Source: Hysterangium stoloniferum
Lineage: Eukaryota; Basidiomycota; Agaricomycetes; Hysterangiales; Hysterangiaceae
Direction of reading: 5' to 3'
Length of the DNA stretch: 64,000 nucleotides
Assembly (NCBI GenBank): GCA_015178975.1
Contig: WHVD01000102.1
Location: 251,001-315,000 of the forward strand
The position numbers were made by a program, and so were the translations under genes. Below the pieces are notes generated by a model. The model ran no database searches and was not told the origin of the DNA. It was given only the letters and a program-made list of their open reading frames with translations. Below are positions 23,348-33,420 of the stretch, one piece after another; position 1 is the stretch's first letter; each line of letters opens with the position of its first letter.

Positions 23348-23999
23348 GTATTAAACCTCACAGCTTAGGGTATACATATTCATACACAATATATAGTATT
23401 AATCCCACCAGCTCATATGAAAATTGAGGAAGAATTGAATGAAGGGGAGCCATTGTATTTCACTGAATATTAAATAGCATCTCATAAGGCCAACTATATA
23501 CATAAATATATAGACCTATACTATATAGTACACACCCCAAATCCTTTCCTCTTAATTGGGCCCCTTTCCTGAGATACAGCACAATTTGTCTGTGGGTCGA
23601 AAGCAGAATTTCTTTTTAAACATTGAACTCCACCTTAGGTACTTGGAACAGCTGTAATCATATTTTGTTAATTCTGTGGTAGGCATTATGCAATACTGGA
23701 ACACTTTTTGTAATTCTAACCATCTTACCACATACCCACATGCATGATACTATTGTGGATTACCTAAATTTTCCCTCTCCACCTCGGATCAAAAAACTAT
23801 AACTCTCACCCTTTTCTCTCTCTCTACAAGGCTATGACCTGTGGGGGGTAAGCCCCCATTATGCTACCACCCCACAACTTTACTTGGTCACTTTGTGACC
23901 TGGTGGATCAATAATAATGTCTTTAAACACTATATCAGTTATATCTGCCTTAAAAATAATATTTTCAAATACTCAATCACATACATAGCTTTGGTATTA
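23348..23999. repeat. Two repeated blocks shared with 57 kb and 60 kb
   Basis: 23520-23665 is repeated at 57134-57282 (shared ACACCCCAAATC, AATTTGTCT and CTCCACCTTAGGTACT blocks). 23828-23880, with the palindromic GTGGGGGG...CCCCC, is repeated inverted at about 60588-60640. No coding sequence is seen, so these are probably remnants of unrecognised elements. Confidence 0.55.
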
Positions 24000-24180
24000 C
24001 AGTGACTCACAAAATGTATCCAATGATGTGGTGAGGTGACACAAGGAATAATGGACTGACTTATGTTTTTTAGGTTCAGTTAATTTACAAAAGTATATAA
24101 AGTATATAATTCTGAATAATGTAAACTTTAATTACTTTAAAATAAGTCTCTGAATGAGAATAAATGGGAAGCTGGAATGC

Positions 24181-24366
24181 ACAGAAGCCATCAATATGAC
24201 ATGGTCACAGAAGGTACAGTGACTCACAAAATGCAGTAGAAATCACCAAGATATTTGTCAACATGCTCTATCATGCATAGTTTGATATGACATAGTGTCA
24301 TTATGTAATCTCCATATATGGTAACAATATGAATATTGTAATAGAGAAGGTTCATTGGATACCTTT
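24181..24366. repeat. Tc1 inverted repeat, left (partner 28060-28294)
   Basis: It pairs with 28060-28294 in reverse complement over about 186 bp, with a deletion of roughly 45 bp in the left arm. It contains an inner copy of the 17-bp terminal motif, an IR/DR-like layout. Confidence 0.75.
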
Positions 24367-24512
24367 TGTAGCTGAGAGGTTCTTGCATGAAAATCATGTG
24401 ACTATGTTGATTGTTTACACTTGCTTATGTTTTTTCAACATTTCATTTGATCATGTTGTGCTAAAGTATAAGTCAAAGGGCTCTCACAGCTAAGATTCTC
24501 CTAATTTCAACT

Positions 24513-25098
24513 ATGCATCCCCTTTCCCTTGCTGCTCAGGATGAGATCCTTTCTCTACTTGATGCTGGTTATTCTGCCAAACATATTTCAGTTTCTACTG
24601 GCTATGGCTTTGCTACTATCTCCAAACTTCACTCTAAACATGATTCCCACCTGTTTAAGTCCCCTGGTGGTCACCCTTCCAAACTCTCTACAGCCAACAT
24701 CTGTTTTGCATGATGCCTTATCAGCTCTGGGAAGGCCAACACAGCTGTAGATGCAATAAAGGCACTTTGCACTTTCACTAACCAGTCACTCCATCCTCAA
24801 ACAGTGCATCATAGACTCAAGGCAGCTAAGATAAAGCCTATAATAAAGAAGAAAAAGCTTCTTCTTTCTAAAAAGCATAGAAAGGAGAGAATGGACTTTG
24901 CTTTGGCACATCAGAATTGGACTGTGGAGGACTGGAAGAAGGTGGTATGTCTGATGGGACAAAAATCAATAGGCTGGGATCAGATGGTAGGAAGTGGGTG
25001 TGGAAAAAGGCAGGGGAGGGCTTGAGTGACAGGCTGGTTGAGGAACCCTGAAGTTTGGTGGTGGATCTTTGATAGTATGGGGGTGCATGCTGTAAGGG
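24513..25098 (+). pseudogene. Tc1 transposase, N-terminal part
   Basis: It starts at the methionine at 24513 with a helix-turn-helix (D-E-I-L-S-L-L-D-A-G-Y-S, I-S-K-L-H). After a stop at 24713 it continues in the +3 frame with the second DNA-binding region and a basic segment (24804-24900). The W-V-W-K-K region near 25000 precedes the break. The first catalytic Asp region is garbled. The frame continues at 27601 with no loss apart from the insertion. Confidence 0.75.
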
Positions 25099-25705
25099 GG
25101 GGTTGTTAGAATGAAGAAAGGAGGTGGATGTGAGGCACTGGAAGTGCAGGATCTCTGTTAAGTTTTTGTGGTGCTGTTCCTAGACTGTATAACTTTCCGT
25201 TTGTCTGAGTGAGGTGGCAGTACTCATTGTAAATGGATAAGGACTAAACAAATACAAATAGACCTTATATAATCCAAAATACGTGGTGAATTCCCAACCG
25301 CAGCGACCCGAGCCCTAATGCTCGTGATCCCTCACTAACCCAAATCCCAGAAAAGTTAACACACTCCCTCGAGCATAAGGGGCTTGCAGTGACCATTCCC
25401 ACTCCCTCAAACAGATATCCATACTGTCCAAGTCTCCCCACAGCCCGAGCACTCCCTGAAGTTCAACAACTCTCAATCTGAACCAAAATGCCTCTACTGT
25501 GAATAGCAAGTCTCCCAGTCCAAGCTCCCTCACTGTAACTCCCATTCCCAATCAATCCCAAGGCCATTTATGGCAAGTGTGATGGCAGATGGCAATGTCT
25601 AAACATTGATCCAGGACAAACTTGACCTGACTCAGTATTCTGCACAGTCCTTCATGCCAGCGGCTAAAGTCGATTGTTTATGAGTGATAAGTCTCGCATG
25701 GTGTG

Positions 25706-26108
25706 TGAGAATGACGGTGGAATGTGAGAATGACGGTGGAATGTGAGAATGACGGTGGAATGTGAGAATGACGGTGGAATGTGAGAATGACGGTGGAATG
25801 TGAGAATGACGGTGGAATGTGAGAATGACGGTGGAATGTGAGAATGACGGTGGAATGTGAGAATGACGGTGGAATGTGAGAATGACGGTGGAATGTGAGA
25901 ATGACGGTGGAATGTGAGAATGACGGTGGAATGTGAGAATGACGGTGGAATGTGAGAATGACGGTGGAATGTGAGAATGACGGTGGAATGTGAGAATGAC
26001 GGTGGAATGTGAGAATGACGGTGGAATGTGAGAATGACGGTGGAATGTGAGAATGACGGTGGAATGTGAGAATGACGGTGGAATGTGAGAATGACGGTGG
26101 AATGTGAG
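25706..26108. repeat. 19-bp minisatellite, about 21 copies
   Basis: The unit TGAGAATGACGGTGGAATG repeats without visible change. Because 19 is not a multiple of three and the unit has no stop on the minus strand, all three minus frames stay open. These are not genes. Confidence 0.95.
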
Positions 26109-26430
26109 TGGTGGTATGCAAAGAGTGAAATCCGTGCGACGAACAATGATGTGTGGAATGGCAATTTGTAGCGACGAGATCAAAGGTGGTCTTCACAGCA
26201 CCTAGCTTTGGTTAATGGTAGCAAGCCGTGATCCATTTATGTTAAGTTTTCGTGGTGCTGTTCCTAGACCATATAACTTTCCGTTTGTCTGAGTGAGGTG
26301 GCAGTACTCATTGTAAATGGATAAGGACTAAACAAATACAAATAGACCTTATATAATCCAACATACATGGTGAATTCCCAACTGCAGTGACCCGAGCCCT
26401 AATGCTCGTGATCCCTCGCTAACCCAAATC

Positions 26431-27250
26431 TGTTAGGATACACACACAGGGCAGGTTTCTGGAGAAACCCGTGGGATATCTGGTAGGACTTGGCTTCAGC
26501 TTATAGGCTGCGCCCTCGCTAGATCGTGTTGTCCAATTTCGAACAGGCAGACGGGAATCCTGGGGAGTCCAGGCGGGGTTTGTGGGTCGTAGATCGTAGG
26601 TCGGAGGTTGTGGGTCGTGAGTCGAGATGGTTGAGAGAGATAGATGCGCCGGAGCCTGTGGGCTCCGACTAGTGCGAGTGGTGTGAATCAAGTAGGGTTT
26701 TAGAGCAGAAAATGTTATTAGATTACTGGGGGGAATCTAAGCTAATTTTCTGACTGGATTGTATGTACAACATCTGCCAGTTTATATAGACCATGGAGTG
26801 AATGGCATAGCAAATCCAGTAATAATGAAACGAAACTAACAAAACATAAAACGGGAATAGTAAACACCAAGTTTGGTGTCAGGAACAGGACGGAACGGAG
26901 TGGAGTCCAAATCGTGACAAAGCATAACCCATAATGGGAAATGGAGCGGGAGTGGAGTCCTAAATCATGACAGGTCATTTGACTAAAACAGGAACGGGGC
27001 TCAATTAGAGCAGTGATGGGATTCTGAGCGGGATCTGGTGACTGATGCATGGGATGAAGATGGACATAGACAGAGATGGAGTCCGGGGGAAGTCCAGTGA
27101 CTGATATGTGTCATAATGAGGTCGAAACGTAACAAGTCTTGTCGTACAGAGTCCAAGCAGGAAATCCTATAAACAGACATTTGGTGCATGTGGGGCGTGG
27201 GGGCGTACGGGTTAGTGCCCAGAGTCCGGTGGGATTGTCTGGTCGTAACA
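26431..27250 (-). mobile_element. Solo LTR, family E, inside the right D LTR
   Basis: It starts TGTTAGGATAC and ends GGTCGTAACA. Comparison with the uninterrupted D LTRs at 25350 and 42970 shows insertion within AAATC/CCAG. The target-site copy is not clean. The U5 core is at about 26488-26520 on the minus strand. Confidence 0.8.
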
Positions 27251-27381
27251 GTCCCAGAAAAGTCAACAAACTCAGACACAGACACAGACACAAATGAGCA
27301 AATGTAAATTTCACCAGCACACACTATGGACCCACAACAGTACACAAGTTGTAGCTAATGTGCCAAGTCACTAAATGTAAC

Positions 27382-27589
27382 TGTTAGAATTACATAATAG
27401 GGTGGAAAGTATTGACCTGAGCTGGATTTGAACCAGTGACCACTACATATGTCTGGATTACATGTCTAGTGCTCTTAACCCCTGAGCTATCAGGCCATTA
27501 AGAGTAGTTCTATTAAGAACCAGTTACTAGTGAGATGATTAGTCATCAGCAAGATATTAATATATCCAGCAACCATTGCTCATTCATCA
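27382..27589 (-). mobile_element. Solo LTR carrying a tRNA-like sequence, target-site duplication GTAAC
   Basis: It starts TGTTAGAATT and ends ATTCATCA. GTAAC at 27377-27381 is repeated at 27590-27594, inside the last bases of the C LTR. The layout matches 46235-46478 and the LTRs at 52659-53510. Confidence 0.7.
27413..27496 (-). tRNA. tRNA-Thr(TGT)-like sequence within an LTR
   Basis: 84 nt. A 7-bp acceptor stem (GGCCTGA with TCAGGTC), a perfect D stem (GCTC/GAGC), an anticodon loop CATGTAA and a T arm around GGTTCAAATCC can be drawn. The D arm closely resembles tRNA-Thr. An extra stretch of about 11 nt lies between anticodon and T arms, and base 33 is A instead of T, so it is probably not a working tRNA. 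Confidence 0.6.
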
Positions 27590-27600
27590 GTAACAGGGGT

Positions 27601-28060
27601 TGGGTATGCATGCAAGATTGATGGATGGATGGATGGGGATCTCTACATACAGATTCTGGAGGATGACAAGCCAGCCTTAGTGACTATGGTAAATCTGCAG
27701 ATGATGTTATCTTCCAGCAGGATAATGCCCCAAGCACACCTGCAAGAAGGCCCAGAATTGGTTCCAAGAAAATGGTTTCAGAGTTTTCTAATGTCCAGGA
27801 CAGTCTCCTGACTTGGGTCACATTGAATACTTATGGAATCACCTGAAGAGGAGGTTGGCAGAGTATGAGAATACACTCCAGGGTATGGAAGAGTTTTGGA
27901 AGGAGGTGGTGGAGGAATGGTACAAGATTGATGCAAAAGTGTGTCAGGATTTGATTGAAATTATGCCTAGGAAAGTTGCAGATACATTAAAGTCTAAGGG
28001 TGGCTATACCAAGTACTTAATACAAGTAATTTCCCACCTACATAACCCTGTCAGCAACAA
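27601..28060 (+). pseudogene. Tc1 transposase, C-terminal part
   Basis: It opens with C-K-I-D-G, contains the second catalytic D in F-Q-Q-D-N-A-P (about 27715) and the third acidic residue in H-I-E-Y-L-W (about 27830), and ends in G-G-Y-T-K-Y. The expected spacing is DD34E, blurred here by frameshifts. It cuts and pastes elements at TA sites. Several shifts make it inactive. Confidence 0.8.
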
Positions 28061-28294
28061 AAGGTATCCAATGAACCTTCTCTATTAAAATATTCATATT
28101 GTTACCATATATGGAGATTACATAGTGACACTATGTCATATCAAACTATACATGATAGAGCATGTTGACAAATATATTGGTGATTGTTACTATTTTATCT
28201 ACTGAGGTATAAGGTATATAAGTTGAAACTGCAAACATTGGATGAACTTTGTGAGTCACTGCACCTTCTGTGACCATGTCATATTGAGGGCTTC

Positions 28295-28920
28295 TGTTAA
28301 GTTCCAAAGAGGATCTCCTCAAGCCCCATGGAGGTTTCTGGTAATTATTCCAAACACTTTCTGGGAATGTCCTGTGGAGTCCCTGGGTAACAGTCCAGGG
28401 AGTTTCTGGGGATTAGTACAAGGAGTATCAAAATAATTACCAGAGGTACTGAGATGGACTTGGCTTCAGCTTATGTGCTGCACCCTCATACACTCATTCA
28501 GGTGTCCATATTTCAAGCTAACAGAACACCTACAAGGAAGATGTATATTCTGTTCCTGTGGGAGTTCCAGGAATTGAGCTTGCAGACAGACAAGAGGAGT
28601 AGAGACTGGATCAGGACATATTCGGGGTGTAACTAGTTTGAGATTCAAACTAGAGAGTAAGTACATGAGTATGGAAGACTTATATAGACTTTGAAATGTA
28701 ATAATACCAAGTCTGGTAATGATGAGGGGCAGAACAATTAAACATACAGTAAAACAAAACAAGTAAATACTAAACTGGGAATTTGGGACGGGGTGGAATG
28801 GAAGTGGAGAACAAACTAGACAGGTCATTAGACCATAATGGGAGCAGGGCTCTGTTACAGGGGTTCTCAGGAGTCCAGCTGGGGGTCTGGTGACTGGTCC
28901 ATGAGATACAGAGTGTCCCA
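28295..28920 (-). mobile_element. F-type LTR with U5 core
   Basis: It starts TGTTAAGTTCC just inside the Tc1 inverted repeat and holds the U5 core at about 28453-28485. Its distal part aligns with family E (GGTCTGGTGACTGGTCCATG). A truncated sibling is at 60848-60976. The far end is unclear. Confidence 0.6.
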
Positions 28921-28999
28921 ATTTCCTTTGTTCTGTTATTATCAAATCTCCATTTTCAGTCCTCCATGCTTCCATTGACTTTAGTATAAAACCCCACCT

Positions 29000-29368
29000 T
29001 GTACAATACTACCCTTCAGTTTGAATATTGACTTAGAATACCCATTTAGAATACCCTCTCATATTTAGAAGCTGATGGAATAATACCTTCATTTGTTTTG
29101 AAAGTATTGTTCATGCTGCTTAATCCTTTTGCTAGTGTCTGGCCAGACTGAGACTTACTCCCTTTGCAACCTTAGCCTCTGGACCCCAATTTATAGCTAA
29201 GTGTCATTATACAGCCTGCTACATACTTTGTTGCTTGTTTTGAAGTACTGGAGCATCTTACAGTTTTGTGCAGGGTGCAACATATTGTATGTTGAAGTCA
29301 AGCTCCACTTGTCTTCAGTAACTGGAGTTTTTCCCATTTTGTCCCACTCTGAACACTTCCCTCTAACA
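29000..29368 (+). mobile_element. H-like LTR, 3' part
   Basis: The U5 core lies at about 29272-29312 on + and the LTR ends CCTCTAACA at 29368. The GAATATTGACTTAGAATA block matches other H LTRs. The 5' end is not found. Confidence 0.5.
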
Positions 29369-31050
29369 CTTTCACTTTGGGATAACCTTTTGTCATTTCA
29401 TTGTTCCATGCCACATTTCTCATCTATTCCTTCCACATCAGTCTTTTTATATAGTCACATCACATTGAGAGCTCTTGGATATTCTGGACCCTTATTTAGT
29501 TTATAGATATTCCATTGCCCTCTTCCCCATTCCACTCACCTCTTTGATATTGATTTTTTTAGTATAAATTATTGTTTTGTGAACTACTTGTCTTCAGTGT
29601 GAATATTGACTTGTAATTTCCTTTATTGCCCTTCAAACTTGTTGGGGATTATCTTTGGGCTCCTGGAGTATTCTTTTGTACCTACTAGGTGCTTACAAGT
29701 GTCAGCATATGGTTCATGCTCCTTGCAGCTCACATACCACATTCCCAAAATTCAACAGACAGGTTGTTCAAGCAGGCTGAACTATAATATCCTATAAGTT
29801 AAATGTGACCACTGACACCAATCACTTAAATCCAACAATAGCTAATCCCATTCTATTTATGGAAGAAACCCATAGTTTAAAATTGACCATGGTGTTAAAC
29901 TGCCAATGGTTTAAACTTCATCAATTTAATATTATGTCCACTGTGGAGGAAATTGTTGGGAAAGGAACAACAGTAGCAAAGGAATAGCTAAGAAAAGGAA
30001 TCAAATAGAATGGTCTGTTTTCAAAGGGACTATAAGGAAAGGAATAGAATAGTTGAGAACTGGAATTATTTAATTGAATTTACTGGAATTGCTCACGCTT
30101 CTCACACAATGAAGGCACACCGTCAAAGAGAGGTGTGCATTGCTCTATCCATCCTGCACCAACATGTATCCTTATAATATGGCACTCGGCGGCAAGAATC
30201 CACATTGTCACTGCGATGGGTATCGGGACTGTATGTCGACCACTATAAAAGCGCGATGGAGGTAACTGTCCCTTTCCCCTTACCAATGTTGAAGAACTTC
30301 TCAATACTTGCTAAGGTGCTATCGTTAGGTTTTGTTTCGTCAATCATCGGTATTAGACAGTTCATAGCACATAAATGCGGTAAATCGGTCTGTTCTGCTG
30401 ATTTACACTCGCTTATTAAGTTCACTAAAGAGTCCCTTAAAAAACAAAATGGTATTGGATGATTAGTGGCTGCAGGAGAATTTTACAAGGCGATCCTAGA
30501 TACAGGTACGTGGTCATAGATGCATTTCTCCACTATCAGTGCCTTGCGTAGCCAAGAGATGAAGGATGTAATGCTGTTATATGGTTTAGCTTTTATCGTC
30601 AGCTCCAACATCACCATTGGCATGGGTGTGGGTGTTTAATGACGAGAAGGTTGTGAAAGTTTCCGGATGCCGACACGGCGCTGGGACTCAAACAGAAACT
30701 GTGGATGGCTGTGCTCCATAGCCTGAGCCTATTAGTCTTACACGTTTACGGGACGCCTAGGTTTTGCCAGTGTTTGCATAACAGTGATATATTTATCGAT
30801 CCAACCGACTTTACTATTGGCCGAGTTATTATGGAGTTGCGTGTATAATAATTTAACCATTTAGACTTGTCGTTTGCATCCCAAGGTCAAATTAAAGAAC
30901 ATTTCTAATAATATTGACCCTAAACAGTAACAACGGTCAATTTTGAATTGCCTTGATTGTGACAGGAAGCCTTGCACGGCCATCCGTCGCTTCTTTCACC
31001 CTGAAAATGGGGCCGCCGTGAATCTCTGAATGGGAAGGCTATCTAAAGAC
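29369..31050. other. Transition from transposons to gene island; no gene resolved
   Basis: Up to about 30070 the sequence is AT-rich and resembles transposon debris. From 30080 the composition becomes like that of the genes to the right, with normal CpG. Short frames exist on both strands (for example 30205-30462 +), but no domain or consistent splicing pattern could be assembled. Confidence 0.4.
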
Positions 31051-33420
31051 CTACATTGGCTTTACTATGCCTGCCGATGTCCTCATAATCCGGATATGTT
31101 CTGGAGGAGGCGAGAACTCAAAGCTTTCTAACGTTTCAACCAAAATAGCTTGCATTTCGACGACTCTATTCCATAGGGAGACGTTATAGGAGTTGGAGTT
31201 CAAGACTGAAGTCACACTCACGCGAATCTCCAGCTGTTTGTTTGTGAGCCGATTGAATTATGGTTTAGACAAAGAGACTTACCCTATACAACTTCTTACA
31301 CCACTGCTGAACGAGGCACTATGGAGAGTTTGGCGTCAGATTTGTAGAGCCATAGTAATATCACCTACAGATTGGCAAAAACTCCCATATTCGCACCTTG
31401 CTTGACGCTACCATCCAGGAAACGTTCAGGCCGCCATACATGCGGATCATTACCCCAAAGTGCCTCTAGCCTTAAATACAATCAGCAGCTACTACCCCCG
31501 TTATCCATTAATAGCGAACCTGTTATATGCCACAAGCGACATGATAATCCGCTGCCCCTCACCGACCCGTACGCTTGTAATGGTCTCTCCAGTCTTCCCT
31601 GTTGCAGGTGTAGAGAGGGGGATAACGTCGTCCTCTCCTGCCACGCGATGGAGCGCTGGAATAATCGGATGGAATCGAAGGGTTTCCTAGAACCAAATGG
31701 ACATTATACATCCATAATGAGCATACATGGTTAATCAGACAAACCTTCATTATTGCCAAGAGATACTTCATGGAGTCGAGGTCGGCGACTGACAATTCTT
31801 TATCTCCACGCCGTGAGGCTTGTTCACGAGTCGCCTTTATCTCATCTTTTACCAATTTTTGGTATTCGGGGTGCCTTGCTAGTTCGTAAACTGTCCATGT
31901 CAGGGTAGATGCGGTCGTTTCATGACCAGCTAGGAACAATGTGCTATAAAGATTTGTTCTTCTTTACACGAAGAGACCGAAAGGACGTCAACCACTCACG
32001 TCAATTGAGACATGACTTCCTTATCACTGAGTTTGAACTCGGGCTCTTCTGCTAAATTGGCTCTAACTGGATTAATATTAGCGTCATTGCATTCCAATCA
32101 TTTCATGGGAAATCATACCCAATACACTCATAATGTCCTTCGAGCCCTCTTTACCAGAGGCATAGATAGCTGTCTGTCCGTCAACTACTTCTTTGGCCAC
32201 ACCTAGGGCGACCTTATTATACTTGTGGAGGATCTCCAGGCGCGCGAATGGCAAACTGAGGAAAAACGACACCATCCACTGAGGCACCCATCCCATCACG
32301 GCATCCATGACTATCATTGAATCTGGACGCTTCCCAAAAGCCTTGGAGCTGTATTGCATTTAAAAATATTGAACTAGTGCATTGAGTGGACAGATACTGA
32401 CAATAAATTATCATAAGCTTGTGCCAGTTTACTTTTGGATCCTTGGTCGAGGGCACCAAATTGGTAACCAAATCCGACTGAGCAGAGTCAGGTATGAGAA
32501 TGTTGAAGGAAAGCTCGATTGTAGATCAGACAGTACTCACCTTCGCCAATGGCATCGAGGGTTGTATGAGCAAGCCAAGGCAAAATGTCAACGACGGACG
32601 ATGCTTCACCCGATTCGGACAAATTGTCCCTCAACTTGTTCACCATCTAGAAGAACATCAACCAACCTGTCAGTATTCGTATCACAGTCAATGGAGGAAC
32701 CAATACCCGTTGAGCAATATGTGTAAATACAGGAAGAAACGCACGCAAGGCACCGAAAGAAAACGCCGGAAGCATTATCTTTCGGTGACGAATGTGCTGT
32801 GCTCCTTGAATAGGATGAAGGGCTTTAGAAGTCGACATGTTGTTTCAAATATATAGCACTACCTTCAGCCCAAATGAGGCCATGTCCAGTAGTGAGGCTC
32901 GATATTGCTCTTACTTCCTGGGGCTTGTGGAACTTATAGCCAGATATATTGAGAATATGTTGCATTGCCTAGAAAAACGTTGTAAACCTCATCCACAGTG
33001 GTTATCGGCAGACTTGACGAACTTTGGGATCCGCCGTCCAAAGTATGTCTCGCTATAACACAAATCAACAACACGTATCAGAGGATTCTTGTAACACAAA
33101 GCAGCAGTCCATTCCTTCACGTACGCCCATTACGCCCTTAATCGCAATTGTGCTGCCAAATTCCTTGGACCAAGCAAAATCTGCATCGCCAACTTCTTCA
33201 GGGTTCATTAATGCTCTAAGACTTCCTGAATGTTATTTTCATTAAACCACGAGAAACCACAGAGGACAGAGACGGCACGCATACCAACAAGCCATGATTC
33301 CGGCTTTGGTCCGGGAAGGTGTGCAATCGAAGTCGACCTCAAGTATCTGAAGATCGCACTAACAGCGAGTAGAGCGATTAGAAGGAGAACCGTTGCTGTT
33401 GCTGTGTAGAGGGAAAACAT
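31051..33420 (-). CDS. Cytochrome P450 monooxygenase, apparently intact
   Basis: Begins at the methionine at 33420 with a membrane anchor and the L-P-G-P-K-P hinge. About 15 exons joined by GT-AG introns of about 40-60 bp give roughly 535 residues, the usual length. The I-helix A-G-H-E-T-T lies at about 31930, the K-helix E-T-L-R at about 31685, W-R-P-E-R-F at about 31415, and the haem loop F-S-S-G-V-R-S-C-I-G near 31290. The stop is TAG at 31051-31053. No frameshift is needed. P450s insert one oxygen atom into lipophilic substrates at the ER with a reductase partner. The N-terminal style resembles basidiomycete-expanded families, but I do not assign a CYP number. The substrate is unknown. 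Confidence 0.9.

Larger units (their letters stand above)
25156..27268 (-). mobile_element. Family D non-coding LTR element inside the C LTR
   Basis: Left LTR 25156-25361 (206 bp). Right LTR 26240-26430 plus 27251-27268. Flanks ATCTC/AACTC are a decayed target-site duplication. A purine tract GAGGGAGTG abuts the left LTR on the minus strand, giving the orientation. The 880-bp interior has no gene, but it holds a 21-copy minisatellite. A partial copy is at 42781-43299. Confidence 0.75.
25104..27595 (-). mobile_element. Solo LTR of copia family C in the Tc1 transposase (split)
   Basis: Only 25104-25155 and 27269-27381 plus base 27595 belong to this 165-bp LTR. The rest was inserted later. GGGGT at 25099-25103 is repeated at 27596-27600. 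It matches the full C LTR at 48065-48225. Confidence 0.8.
24000..28294 (+). mobile_element. Tc1/mariner element, split by nested LTR insertions
   Basis: The left end TA + CAGTGACTCACAAAATG at 23998-24016 is repeated at 24219-24235. Inner inverted repeats pair 24181-24366 with 28060-28294. The transposase is split at 25098/27601 by 2.5 kb of LTR sequence. The right outer end is lost, cut by the LTR that starts at 28294. Confidence 0.8.

Noticed and set aside
25632..26196. Three overlapping minus-strand ORFs of 166-183 codons with H-S-H-I-P-P-S-F repeats
   Set aside because: All three frames are open only because a stop-free 19-bp unit is repeated about 21 times. There is no start context, domain or flanking coding sequence.
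31559..31939. 126-codon minus ORF as a separate gene
   Set aside because: It is one P450 exon (I-helix) read through the following intron. The spliced gene explains it.
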